A DNA stretch of 64,000 nucleotides, taken from the NCBI GenBank assembly GCA_934317005.1, contig CAKREB010000001.1, positions 186,001 through 250,000 on the forward strand, read 5' to 3'. A model generated the notes under the pieces. It was not told the origin of the DNA. It searched no databases and saw only the letters and a list, made by a program, of their open reading frames with translations. This document shows positions 8,472 through 16,953 of the stretch, in pieces. The stretch comes from an uncultured Lachnospiraceae bacterium (lineage in GTDB: Bacteria > Bacillota > Clostridia > Lachnospirales > Lachnospiraceae). A program made the position numbers and the translations under genes. Each line of letters begins with the position of its first letter. Position 1 is the stretch's first letter.

Positions 8472-9371
8472 CTACAACGTAAATGTATCTGTAATAAACT
8501 TACGAAATGCAGTGGATGCGGTACTTTGCGGATACTCTGTATCATGCACCATAGAAATCCTGCGGTGTGGCATGTTATCCGGAAAGTGAATCTGAAAGAC
8601 ACTTCCGGTATCCAGAGCACCTTTTACAAATTCCGGTGGCAGAAAACCGATGCCGAGGTTGTGCTCAATGGCAGGCAGGATCAGATCGGTAGTTGCAAGC
8701 TCGATTGCCGGAGCGAAGGGAAGCCCGCGTTCTGCAAAGTATGTGTTCAAAAAGTTACGCGTTACCGTACCGGAGGTCAGGCTCACCCAGGGATATTGGC
8801 ATAATTCGGTAAGAGAAGTTGTCTTTCCCTTCAGGTGGCTGTATTTGCGTCCTCCTATCAGGATATCCGTGTAGGAGTGGATCGTCTGTACGATCAGAGG
8901 ATTTTCCATGGCAAATGGGATGGAGGAAATCATAGCCATATCGACCTGCCCCTGACGCAGTACCGTGATGGATTCGCGTGAGCTGTTATTTAGGATCTTA
9001 AACTTTACATTTGGATGTATCCTTGTAAAAGCTTCGATTGCCTGTAACAGGCAGCAGTGAAGCGCAGTTTCCGTAGCGCTGATCGTAATCGTTCCTTCGT
9101 CCAGAGTCAGAAGGTTGGTGATCTTTTGCTCGCCCTTAAAGAACTGGGCGCAGCCGGCGGAGATATATTCGTAAAAGGTGCGTCCCTCGGCTGTAAGCTC
9201 CATACCTGTCTTGCTACGGATAAAAAGGCGGCAGCCCAGAGAATCTTCCAGCTTGTGAATGGTTCTGGTTACGGCAGGCTGGCTTGTCTGTAAAGCAGTA
9301 GCGGCTTTTGTCAGGTTGCCGTACTTGGCAACGTAATAGAAGATTTTGTAGTATTCAAAATTTGAGTTCAT
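8472..9371 (-). CDS. LysR family transcriptional regulator
   Basis: This is a 299-residue LysR-type regulator. The N-terminal winged helix-turn-helix spans residues about 1-60 (FEYYKIFYYVAKYGNLTKAA, then QTSQPAVTRTIHKLE), and an effector-binding domain fills the rest (GTITISATETALHCC, GIGFLPPEF near the end). The start at 9371 follows GAGGAAAA and gives the usual LysR opening. LysR proteins normally control a divergent neighbour, but the next gene to the right is the YhcG-like nuclease 450 bases away, so the target is unclear. The effector cannot be read from sequence. Confidence 0.93.
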   Translation of the reverse strand: MNSNFEYYKIFYYVAKYGNLTKAATALQTSQPAVTRTIHKLEDSLGCRLFIRSKTGMELTAEGRTFYEYISAGCAQFFKGEQKITNLLTLDEGTITISATETALHCCLLQAIEAFTRIHPNVKFKILNNSSRESITVLRQGQVDMAMISSIPFAMENPLIVQTIHSYTDILIGGRKYSHLKGKTTSLTELCQYPWVSLTSGTVTRNFLNTYFAERGLPFAPAIELATTDLILPAIEHNLGIGFLPPEFVKGALDTGSVFQIHFPDNMPHRRISMVHDTEYPQSTASTAFRKFITDTFTL

Positions 9372-9700
9372 GATTTTCCTCATTTCCTGCGTGGAGTGTG
9401 TCACAATCCAAATGTGATAATAACAACTTTTTTCTTTTTATAATTATTTGTTCTCATGATGTAGTTATGACTATGAACATTATAGCATATAGCGCAGGAA
9501 ACATTCCACAATAGAGGAATGTTTAGTAAGTTTCTAAAAGTTTATTTATAGGAATTTCTTCAAGAACGCGGATTTTCTCTTGAAAACACAAAGAAGCCAT
9601 GTCGTTATGGTGGCATCCAATATAATTTTATCATGAATATTTTCTTTTTTAATTTATTCCGACATAAGAACAGTTTTCAGCGAGGGGGATTTTGGCGCTT
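9372..9700. other. Intergenic region between LysR and the YhcG-like gene
   Basis: I see no gene here. The region contains a perfect 9-bp hairpin at about 9500-9525 (AAACATTCC/GGAATGTTT) and a weaker stem-loop at about 9596-9615 (GCCAT/ATGGTGGC). No T-run follows them. The A+T content is high and marks the left edge of the accessory stretch. Confidence 0.4.
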
Positions 9701-9729
9701 TTTACAGTCCTATATTTTTGTAGTATATG
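9701..9729 (+). promoter_or_regulatory. Possible promoter of the YhcG-like gene
   Basis: TTTACA and TATATG are separated by 17 bases, about 90 bases before the start codon. Confidence 0.45.
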
Positions 9730-9820
9730 TTATACCCTTTATGCTATACTAAATGAAAAGAAATAGGGTACATTGATTGAGTAATCAATTAAGATATTAT
9801 GTTTAGAAATGAGGAGAATT

Positions 9821-11032
9821 ATGTCAGAAGAAATAAAACCACATGTTGTGAAGTTACATGACATTAAACTGGATTCTGATTATGTAAACTGGGTTCATGA
9901 TGTGAAGCAGCGTTATATATCCGCACAGATAAAATCGGCTGTCAAAGTCAATACAGAGCAGCTTTTCTTTAACTGGCAGTTGGGACGGGATTTGGTTGAG
10001 AGAAAAGCGGAAGAAAAATGGGGAAAAGGAATTGTGGAGCAGCTTAGTTTTGATCTGCAAAATGAATTTCCAAAAGCGAAAGGATTTTCAGCAAGAAATC
10101 TTTGGAATATGAAAAAATGGTATTTATTTTATTCTAAGAATGAAATCTTTTCAAAACTTGTCCAACATATGGAAGAAAAACTTGATTTGCAAAGCTTAAA
10201 ATTTCAGCAGATTGGTGCTGAATTAAGCCAAAATGAAAAACTGCACCAGTTTGGTGCAGAAATAGAATTTCCAGCTATATTTGGATTTGTGCCGTGGCGG
10301 CATCATGTGGAGATAGTGACAAAATGTAAAACGATTGAAGAAGCATTATTTTATGTAGGGAAAACCATAGAAGAAGGCTGGAGTAGAAGTGCTTTGATTG
10401 ATAATATAAAGGCACAGTTATATCGATCATCAGAAAATGCACTTACAAATTTTGCTGAAAAACTTCCGGCAATACAAGGAAAATTGGCACAGGAGATTGT
10501 AAAGGACACATACGATTTTGGCTTTGTATCATTACCGGCTGGGTATGATGAAAGAGAATTAGAAGATGCTTTAGAACAGAATATAACAAGATTTTTACTG
10601 GAATTAGGCTCTGGTTTTGCTTTTATAGGACGACAGAAAGAAATTATTGTGGCTGGCAAAACTAGAAAGATAGATATGCTTTTTTATCATATAAAGCTAC
10701 GTTGCTATATTGTAGTCGAGTTGAAAGCTGTTTCTTTTGAACCAGAATTTGCCGGCAAATTGAATTTTTATGTTAATGCTGTGAATCAATTGATGAAAAC
10801 AGATGAAGATAATCCGACGATAGGTTTATTGATTTGCAAGGACAAAGATCAGACGGAAGTTCAATGGGCTTTTCAGGGGATTGAAACACCGATGGGTGTT
10901 GCAACTTATGATAATATTCAATTGAAAGAGATAAAATCACAATTGCCGTCCGAGAAAGCGATTCAGGAGCGCTTGCAACAGGCGGAAGAAGAATATATAC
11001 TGAAATTGCAAGAAAAAAATAAAAATGTTTAA
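9821..11032 (+). CDS. YhcG/DUF1016 family PD-(D/E)XK nuclease-like protein
   Basis: This is a 403-residue protein of the DUF1016 (YhcG) family. The N-terminal half is a helical domain (NWQLGRDLVERKAEEKWGKG, GFSARNLWNMKKWY, GWSRSALIDNI). The C-terminal half carries a PD-(D/E)XK nuclease fold with the pattern KTRKIDMLFYH then CYIVVELKA; the D and E-x-K residues are intact. Homologues are found beside restriction systems and as lone genes in mobile DNA, and their role is not settled. The start at 9821 follows GAGGAG. There is no methylase or helicase partner here. A+T-rich codon use suggests transfer. Confidence 0.88.
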   Translation: MSEEIKPHVVKLHDIKLDSDYVNWVHDVKQRYISAQIKSAVKVNTEQLFFNWQLGRDLVERKAEEKWGKGIVEQLSFDLQNEFPKAKGFSARNLWNMKKWYLFYSKNEIFSKLVQHMEEKLDLQSLKFQQIGAELSQNEKLHQFGAEIEFPAIFGFVPWRHHVEIVTKCKTIEEALFYVGKTIEEGWSRSALIDNIKAQLYRSSENALTNFAEKLPAIQGKLAQEIVKDTYDFGFVSLPAGYDERELEDALEQNITRFLLELGSGFAFIGRQKEIIVAGKTRKIDMLFYHIKLRCYIVVELKAVSFEPEFAGKLNFYVNAVNQLMKTDEDNPTIGLLICKDKDQTEVQWAFQGIETPMGVATYDNIQLKEIKSQLPSEKAIQERLQQAEEEYILKLQEKNKNV

Positions 11033-11043
11033 CAATAAGAAAG

Positions 11044-11072
11044 TTGACAAACACCATATATTTCTTTATAAT
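11044..11072 (+). promoter_or_regulatory. Consensus promoter of the MATE exporter leader
   Basis: TTGACA, 17 bases, TATAAT: a perfect sigma-A promoter 12 bases past the stop of the YhcG gene. The predicted transcript starts near 11079 and runs through the hairpin at 11131 before reaching the exporter start at 11211. Confidence 0.85.
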
Positions 11073-11130
11073 CAGCATGAAAATTAGGAGTGGATTTTTC
11101 CGGATTTTAAAACTAATTATCATCTTTTCG

Positions 11131-11190
11131 CCACACCACTATGACATATAATGTTTTGGTGGTGTGGTGTTTTGTTTTTTTTAAAACTTT
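11131..11190 (+). terminator. Terminator or attenuator in the MATE leader
   Basis: CCACACCAC and GTGGTGTGG form a 9-bp stem, followed by TGTTTTGTTTTTTTT. It lies between a consensus promoter and the exporter's ribosome site, so it can act as a conditional terminator as well as ending the YhcG transcript. Confidence 0.75.
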
Positions 11191-11210
11191 TTTGGAAATG
11201 GAGAATTGCT

Positions 11211-12542
11211 ATGAACCGTGATACTTTTATGAAAGAAAAACCGGTATTGCCTTTACTGTTATCTATGGCTCTTCCGATGGTGTTGTCAATGTTAGTAAAC
11301 TCTCTGTACAATATTGTGGACAGCTTTTTTGTTGCAAAAATTAGTGAAGATGCAATGACAGCACTTTCGCTGGTTTATCCGGTGCAGAACTTTATTAATG
11401 CTGTCGGAATCGGTTTTGGTGTGGGAATGAATGCAGTAATTACATACCACCTGGGTGCAGAGGAGTACGAAAAAGCAGATCAGGCTACGACACAGGGCTT
11501 TTTGCTGTCGGTATTTCACAGTGTTTTGATGATGGGAATCGGACTGGCAATCATGCCATCCTTTTTAGGTTTTTTTACATCATCGCAAAATGTAATTGAT
11601 TTGGGACTGCAATATTCTACAATTACTTTTTCCTGTGCATGGGCAATTATTTTGGGCGTAACATTTGAAAAAATATTTCAGGCAGTTGGTCAGATGAAGC
11701 TTACCATGATTAGTCTGACGGGTGGCTGCGTTGCTAATATTTTGCTGGATCCTGTCCTGATTTTTGGACTGGGACCATTCCCTAAGCTGGGCATACGTGG
11801 CGCAGCAATTGCGACTGTGATGGGGCAGGTTCTATCGCTTGCTATTTATCTGGTGGTATATTTTGCACGTCCGATTCGCATTCATATTCGAAAAAGTTAT
11901 TTTCATCTGGATAAGGAAATGGTTGTAAGACTTTATGCCATCGGCATTCCGGCAACGCTGAATCTGGCATTGCCATCCTTTTTGGTATCTGCCTTAAATG
12001 CCATTCTGGCAGCGTATTCTGAAGCGTATATTCTGGTGTTGGGAATTTATTATAAATTACAGACATTCCTGTATCTGCCTGCGAATGGAATCATTCAGGG
12101 AATGCGCCCAATCATAGGATATAACTATGGGGCAAAGGAACATAAGCGTGTCAAACAGATTTATTATCTGGTTCTTGCCATGAATGCCGGCATTATGTTG
12201 GTGGGCACAATTATCTGTCTGTTGATACCGGATCAGTTGATGCGGATGTTTACCGGAACGGCAGAAACGATACGTGTTGGTGAAATGGCATTGCGTATTA
12301 TCTGCGCCGGTTTTATTGTATCAGCGGTGTCGATTACGGCATGCGGTGCGCTGGAAGGACTGGGGAAAGGCATGGCATCTTTGATCATTTCTCTGTGCCG
12401 TTATGTTATTTTGATCATACCGGTTGCATTTTTTCTGAATCTTCTAATGGGGGCAACGGGAGTTTGGCATGCATTTTGGATCGCAGAGGGAGCTACAGCC
12501 GTGATTGCGGCAGTAGTGTATCGAAAGTCTGTGACACGGTGA
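11211..12542 (+). CDS. MATE family multidrug/cation exporter
   Basis: This is a 443-residue integral membrane protein with about twelve hydrophobic helices, homologous to MATE (DinF/NorM-like) exporters that expel cationic drugs using a Na+ or H+ gradient. The N-terminal LLSMALPMVLSMLVNSLYNI and VDSFFVAKISEDAMTALSL are typical. The repeated half begins near LYAIGIPATLNLALPSFLV. The start at 11211 is chosen because the protein alignment begins there and AATGGAGAA lies upstream. It has its own strong promoter and a hairpin leader. A second MATE gene is at 18760, so two paralogues share the window. Substrate unknown. Confidence 0.93.
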   Translation: MNRDTFMKEKPVLPLLLSMALPMVLSMLVNSLYNIVDSFFVAKISEDAMTALSLVYPVQNFINAVGIGFGVGMNAVITYHLGAEEYEKADQATTQGFLLSVFHSVLMMGIGLAIMPSFLGFFTSSQNVIDLGLQYSTITFSCAWAIILGVTFEKIFQAVGQMKLTMISLTGGCVANILLDPVLIFGLGPFPKLGIRGAAIATVMGQVLSLAIYLVVYFARPIRIHIRKSYFHLDKEMVVRLYAIGIPATLNLALPSFLVSALNAILAAYSEAYILVLGIYYKLQTFLYLPANGIIQGMRPIIGYNYGAKEHKRVKQIYYLVLAMNAGIMLVGTIICLLIPDQLMRMFTGTAETIRVGEMALRIICAGFIVSAVSITACGALEGLGKGMASLIISLCRYVILIIPVAFFLNLLMGATGVWHAFWIAEGATAVIAAVVYRKSVTR

Positions 12543-12559
12543 TTTACAAGTTTTATATA

Positions 12560-12595
12560 AAAATCGCTAAAGCAAACATAAGCTTTAGCGATTTG
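12560..12595. terminator. Bidirectional terminator between MATE and XRE genes
   Basis: AAATCGCTAAAGC and GCTTTAGCGATTT form a 13-bp perfect stem with an eight-base loop between two convergent genes. T-rich sequence flanks it on both strands. Confidence 0.8.
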
Positions 12596-12598
12596 GTG

Positions 12599-12964
12599 TT
12601 ACGTGTTTTTCTTTTCTATTGCATTTTTTTCGATTTCTTTTGCAATGTTTAATAAACGAAGCATTTGTTTCTGAGTGAATTCAGAAGATTCATAAAATAA
12701 TTCATTGATTTGTACATTGATTTTTTGTGTGGGAAATGTATTTTTAGGTAGTGTACCTTTTAAAATATAATCTAAGCTGACATTCATAATTTCACTAATT
12801 TGTATAAAGTTCTTAATAGATAATCCAGTAATTCCACGTTCTACCTCGCTATAATGTTTTTGTGAAATTCCAAGTGCCTCGGATAGTTTTTCTTGCGTCA
12901 TATTTCGTTCTTTTCGAATCTGTCTTAAACGCAATCCAATTTCATATTTGTAATCATTATCCAT
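12599..12964 (-). CDS. XRE family transcriptional regulator
   Basis: This is a 121-residue DNA-binding protein. An HTH_3 domain fills residues about 8-66 (IGLRLRQIRKERNMTQEKLS, then EALGISQKHYSEVERG with the recognition helix, then NVSLDYILKG). The tail of about 50 residues (INELFYESSEFTQKQMLRLL) may dimerise the protein or bind a partner. The start at 12964 follows GAGGAC. The gene is divergent from the flagellin. Between them lie two copies of the inverted repeat TACCT-ATA-AGGTA (see 13058-13155), the best candidate operators. Repression of itself and perhaps of the flagellin is inferred. Confidence 0.88.
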   Translation of the reverse strand: MDNDYKYEIGLRLRQIRKERNMTQEKLSEALGISQKHYSEVERGITGLSIKNFIQISEIMNVSLDYILKGTLPKNTFPTQKINVQINELFYESSEFTQKQMLRLLNIAKEIEKNAIEKKNT

Positions 12965-13057
12965 TATGTCCTCAACTTTCTTAGATAGCATTATCCCGTT
13001 AATGCCTTTTATAAAATGCTATTTTGATGAAAAAGTTTCCTGTAATCGGCCTTTTGC

Positions 13058-13155
13058 TACCTATAAGGTATATTATATATAACTAAAAGGTATAAAATGA
13101 TAACTTAACGGGTTGAAAAAAGTAAAAATATCAATTAATATATACCTATAAGGTA
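13058..13155. promoter_or_regulatory. Candidate XRE operators between regulator and flagellin
   Basis: TACCTATAAGGTA occurs at 13058-13070 and again at 13143-13155. A half-site, AAAAGGTATA, lies between them near 13085-13094. Each full copy is an inverted repeat (TACCT/AGGTA around ATA). The second copy touches the -35 element of the flagellin promoter, so bound protein would block it. Confidence 0.6.
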
Positions 13156-13183
13156 TAAAATGTGCATGGGTAACTACCGATAT
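13156..13183 (+). promoter_or_regulatory. Sigma-28 promoter of the flagellin gene
   Basis: TAAA, 16 bases, ACCGATAT matches the SigD/FliA consensus (TAAA-N14-16-GCCGATAT) at all but one position. It lies about 55 bases before the AAGGAGG ribosome site. Confidence 0.8.
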
Positions 13184-13240
13184 ACTTTATGGGTTTGAAA
13201 ATGTTATGGAGGATATAGACAGTACAAGGAGGTACATGAA

Positions 13241-15190
13241 ATGATTATTCAGCACAATTTGGCTGCGCTCAATACGCAGAACAAGTTAAAACTTGTAGGA
13301 AAAGGTAAAATATCGGCTATGGAAAAACTTTCATCCGGGTATCGTGTTAATCGAGCGGCAGATGACTCGGCTGGTTTAGCGATTTCTGAGAAAATGCGCG
13401 GGCAGATACGAGGGCTTGATAGAGCTGCGCTAAATACAGAAGAGGGACTTTCACTTGTAAATGTTGCTGATGGTGGACTTTGTGAAGTGCATGCTATTAT
13501 ACAGCGCCAGCGAGAGCTTATGGTACAGGCGGCAAACGATACGAACACAGATGTAGATCGTCAGGCTATTGAGGAAGAAGTTACTGCATTAGGAGCAGAA
13601 CTGGATCGCTTATTTGGACAGACGGAATATAATACAATTAGTATTTTTAAGGGACATGATGATATTAAAACCGGAGGATATACATTCCCGGCAAATGCTG
13701 CATATCCTGTGGGGTATACTGTGCCAGATCCAAATCCTGCTTATGTAAAATCAACTACGATTACAGATAATCTGAGTGGAGTTACAAGTAGTAGTACTTC
13801 CCGTAAAAAGTATATGGAAAATAGTAATAGTGTTCATCTGAATGTCGACAAAGATCCTACATTGGTCAAAAAGGTAATTGGTGATACAACAATTAAACAA
13901 AAGGATAAAACTGGGCCAGAAACATATGATCATGTCAATACTTTTCCAAGTGGTGGACCAGGTGATTTAGCAATCTGGGATGGTATTGTGCCGAATACGT
14001 TAGATGATGGTACTGTGATTGAGGCATCCTATAGTACAAAAACAAGGTATACTTCTTCTTACCAAGAATCGGAAACTGTAGTGTATACGGATGATTCAAA
14101 ACATGATACATACTTAGGTTCAGAAATATATACGGAAACAGAAACGGAAACCAGACAGCATGAACTTAAAGTAATAAAATCAAAATATTTAGATGGATTT
14201 AACTATGATGACTATACGCAGGTTCCAGATGTCAGTGCAAATATGATTGGTGCTGATGGCAGAATTCATATTCAAAATAAATCGGGAGAATATAGTTATC
14301 CAGATAATGTTAGCGTTTCAAAATTGTGTATAGTAGTAGATGGTAGGAAACTTTCAGATATTCACAATTGGGCTTCTATTACAACATCTTCTGATGGTTC
14401 TAAGACAACATTTATTACAACTGCTACCAATGCAAACGGAAATACATATCAAATTAGGGTGACTAGAAATTTATCTAAAGGTGTAGCACAAAATATTTAT
14501 CGTGAAACCTATACGATCGAAGATAATGATACCGTTGATGGAAGTTTTGCTCAAAATAGTTTGCATACATATGCATATGATTATAACTACAGTACTTTTG
14601 TTTCGTCCTACAATGAATATAACGAAGTGTCAGGTGATTTATATACAAATATTCGTTCAAATGGCAATGGTTCATTAAATGTGTCTTACGTATTACAGGT
14701 GCTTTCTATTCCATATGAAGAAACTACTACTACGTATATTAGAACGGAAACCTACAAAAAAGATTACAATGATCAAACAAATACTGTGTTCACACCTCAA
14801 TATCTTGATATTCAGGTTGGGGCAAATTCCAGTCAAAATATTCCGATTCGTCTTTGGGATTTATCTTCTGAAAAAATCAAGGGAAAGGTGCCAAATAACA
14901 TATCTGCATTTAATGCAAATGATTCTTTAGTTCACTTAGATAGAATACTTGGAAAAATTTCAAGCATTCGTTCTTATTATGGGGCACAGTCGAACCGACT
15001 GGAACATTCTTATGCAAATGACACTAATGAGTCTGAAAATCTTCAGACATCAGAAAGCAAGATTCGTGATGCTGATATGGCAGAAGAAATGGTTAAATTT
15101 GCTAAAAATAATATTTTAGAGCAGGCAGGTCAGGCGATGCTTACGCAAGCTAACAACATTAATCAGGGGATTTTACAACTGCTTCGTTAG
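13241..15190 (+). CDS. Flagellin with a very large central domain
   Basis: This is a 649-residue flagellar filament subunit. Residues 1-140 are the conserved D0/D1 helices (MIIQHNLAALNTQNKL, RAADDSAGLAISEKMRGQIR, QRQRELMVQAANDTNTD). The last 90 residues are the matching C-terminal helices (SKIRDADMAEEMVKFAKNNI, LEQAGQAMLTQANNINQGIL). The middle, about 145-555, is a Thr/Ser/Tyr-rich exposed domain that I do not recognise; many flagellins are 270-500 residues in total. The arginine, leucine and glutamate that contact TLR5 in well-studied flagellins appear conserved in D1. AAGGAGG precedes the ATG. It is transcribed from a sigma-28 promoter, far from any flagellar operon in this window, and is followed by a Sel1-repeat gene. 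Confidence 0.95.
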   Translation: MIIQHNLAALNTQNKLKLVGKGKISAMEKLSSGYRVNRAADDSAGLAISEKMRGQIRGLDRAALNTEEGLSLVNVADGGLCEVHAIIQRQRELMVQAANDTNTDVDRQAIEEEVTALGAELDRLFGQTEYNTISIFKGHDDIKTGGYTFPANAAYPVGYTVPDPNPAYVKSTTITDNLSGVTSSSTSRKKYMENSNSVHLNVDKDPTLVKKVIGDTTIKQKDKTGPETYDHVNTFPSGGPGDLAIWDGIVPNTLDDGTVIEASYSTKTRYTSSYQESETVVYTDDSKHDTYLGSEIYTETETETRQHELKVIKSKYLDGFNYDDYTQVPDVSANMIGADGRIHIQNKSGEYSYPDNVSVSKLCIVVDGRKLSDIHNWASITTSSDGSKTTFITTATNANGNTYQIRVTRNLSKGVAQNIYRETYTIEDNDTVDGSFAQNSLHTYAYDYNYSTFVSSYNEYNEVSGDLYTNIRSNGNGSLNVSYVLQVLSIPYEETTTTYIRTETYKKDYNDQTNTVFTPQYLDIQVGANSSQNIPIRLWDLSSEKIKGKVPNNISAFNANDSLVHLDRILGKISSIRSYYGAQSNRLEHSYANDTNESENLQTSESKIRDADMAEEMVKFAKNNILEQAGQAMLTQANNINQGILQLLR

Positions 15191-15262
15191 CAGTTTGATG
15201 TGAAATTTGTTCTATAATCTTCGTGGGTAATATGGTTGAAAAGAGAGGACTGCTGTATATAC

Positions 15263-16567
15263 ATGATTGCAAAGAAAAAGGAACAACTTTTTGCGGATAA
15301 TCTACTGCTTTCATACGATTATCCACATAGCTTAATGATGCATATCGTATCAATCAAAAAAGATATAGAGTTGCCGATTGAGGATCTTTTCTATGATGAA
15401 TTTTTTTTAGGAGAATTTGAAAAAAGGTATGCATCTTTTTCTAATGAAATTTGTGAAATTGATTTGGCTTTAAAGAATAAGGTAGTGGATGGCTTTCTTG
15501 AAAATGACGGGTCAGAAGAGTGGGAAAAAAGAGTTTTCCTGACACTTTCATTAACACAGCTATTAAAGAAAGTGAGGGAGTATGAAGCAGTTGAGTTATT
15601 AGAAAGTCTTATGTATTTGTTTCAATGGAAAATGGAATTCGAGGTGAAAAGAACCTGGGAAGTATCAGATGAAGAAAGAGCCTGGTTTCATTGTCCTGTG
15701 AAAGTAGGAAAATTATATAAAGATTCTTTTGATTTGCAGGCAAAAAAATATATTGAAAAACAAAAATTAGTTAGATCGCAATTTACGCAGGAAAAGATAT
15801 TTCGGCCCCAAAGACCTCAAAATAATCTATCTATAGCAAAAGATTCTTCGGAAACTCTAATATATATCGATTCTTTAACTGATTTCGACACTTCTTCTGC
15901 TGAAAAGAAACAGCAGAAGTCGATACAAACGAGAAATATTGTTGACTCTTCGGAAAATGAATCATCTGGCATCTCTATTTATCAAAATAGCATAAGAATC
16001 CAAGAACTCTCAGAGGAAAGTTATAAGCAGGAAATACAACAAATCCATATAAAACATGAAAATCTTATGAGCCTTTCTTTGCGCAGGGAAATCAAACGAG
16101 CGAGAAGGGGAAATAATATTGCACAAATGCATTTAGCTGAATTTTATGCAGAAGCTAATACAAAACATACTGATTATGTTGAAGCAATAAGATGGTATTC
16201 TTATGCTTCCAGAAAGGGAAATATGAGAGCAAAATATGAAATCGGGTGTATATTTGACAATGAAAAAATTAATGGAATACGATTGAGGGAATTTGGAGTT
16301 CATTGTTTTATGGAATTGGCTCAAGAGGGGTATCCGACAGCACAATATATTTTAGGAATGAAATATTATCTGGGGGATAGTCTGGTTAAGGATACTGATC
16401 AAGCAATTGTTTGGCTGAAAAAGGCTGCATTGCAAGGGATTGTTGAAGCACAAAAACAACTTGGAAATATTTATTTTGATTATGATCGTGCAGAGGCTAA
16501 AAAATGGTATTATAAGGCAAGTGCGTCAGGAGATTTAGAGGCGATGCAGCGACTTAAAAGGTTCTAA
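15263..16567 (+). CDS. Sel1-repeat protein downstream of flagellin
   Basis: This is a 434-residue protein with no signal peptide. Residues about 1-160 are a charged helical domain I do not recognise, about 160-270 is a disordered Ser/Gln-rich linker, and about 280-430 hold at least four Sel1/TPR-like repeats (AQMHLAEFYAEANT, AIRWYSYASRKGNMRAKYEI, AQYILGMKYYLGDS, AIVWLKKAALQGIVEAQKQL). Such repeats bind other proteins. The start is uncertain: ATG 15263 has AGAGAGG 15 bases upstream, and an in-frame TTG at 15236 is possible. It begins about 70 bases after the flagellin stop with no terminator between, so the two may be co-transcribed. A role in flagellin handling or modification is only a guess. 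Confidence 0.7.
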   Translation: MIAKKKEQLFADNLLLSYDYPHSLMMHIVSIKKDIELPIEDLFYDEFFLGEFEKRYASFSNEICEIDLALKNKVVDGFLENDGSEEWEKRVFLTLSLTQLLKKVREYEAVELLESLMYLFQWKMEFEVKRTWEVSDEERAWFHCPVKVGKLYKDSFDLQAKKYIEKQKLVRSQFTQEKIFRPQRPQNNLSIAKDSSETLIYIDSLTDFDTSSAEKKQQKSIQTRNIVDSSENESSGISIYQNSIRIQELSEESYKQEIQQIHIKHENLMSLSLRREIKRARRGNNIAQMHLAEFYAEANTKHTDYVEAIRWYSYASRKGNMRAKYEIGCIFDNEKINGIRLREFGVHCFMELAQEGYPTAQYILGMKYYLGDSLVKDTDQAIVWLKKAALQGIVEAQKQLGNIYFDYDRAEAKKWYYKASASGDLEAMQRLKRF

Positions 16568-16632
16568 AGTTTGCCATAAAAGTCTATGTTGTTAGTTAGT
16601 ATAAATGTATTCTGCGAATAATCTGAAAATAA

Positions 16633-16662
16633 TTGACAAAATTAGTTGACGAAAAGTATAAT
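16633..16662 (+). promoter_or_regulatory. Strong promoter ahead of a candidate structured RNA
   Basis: TTGACA, 18 bases, TATAAT. No coding sequence with a ribosome site follows for 300 bases, so the transcript is probably non-coding or belongs to the broken gene at 16954. Confidence 0.65.
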
Positions 16663-16668
16663 TATTAC

Positions 16669-16815
16669 ATCTAAATACTGCAAAGTAGTCGAAAGAGTGT
16701 GACAGACGTGGGCTATTTACAAAGATGCAAAAAAGCCTAAAGACGGAAGAAACACAAGCGGACACTTAAAAAATAGGGAAGGGAACTAGAGTGCCCTTAT
16801 TTGTCCGGCTAGTAT
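16669..16815 (+). ncRNA. Candidate structured RNA of unknown type
   Basis: The transcript expected from the 16633 promoter can fold into several stems. TACT-GCAA-AGTA is a hairpin with a GNRA-type loop. GGGCT pairs with AGCCT around TATTTACAAAGATGCAAAAA. GCGGACA pairs with TGTCCGGC around an inner stem AAATAGGG/CCCTTATTT. Pieces such as GCAAA and TCGAAAGAGTG recall the c-di-GMP-I riboswitch, but the required order is not kept, so I do not call it one. No gene in good health lies downstream. Confidence 0.35.
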
Positions 16816-16953
16816 AGTAGAATTGGATTTGGTATATGCTTTGTTGAGTAAATTAATAGGTATTTCTGCTGGATTTTGTTTGGTGTTATCTACCATTGTA
16901 AATGCATTCTTCGTTTTTGCTTTTATGATGCAGACAACAGACAGTAGTTCATC

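Noticed and set aside
11077..11151. Leader peptide of 24 codons before the MATE gene
   Set aside because: Its ATG lies at the predicted transcript start with no room for a ribosome site, so I do not call it a gene.
16690..16790. c-di-GMP-I (GEMM) riboswitch
   Set aside because: Fragments such as TCGAAAGAGTG and GCAAA are present, but the conserved receptor parts are not in the right order or spacing, and no target gene follows.
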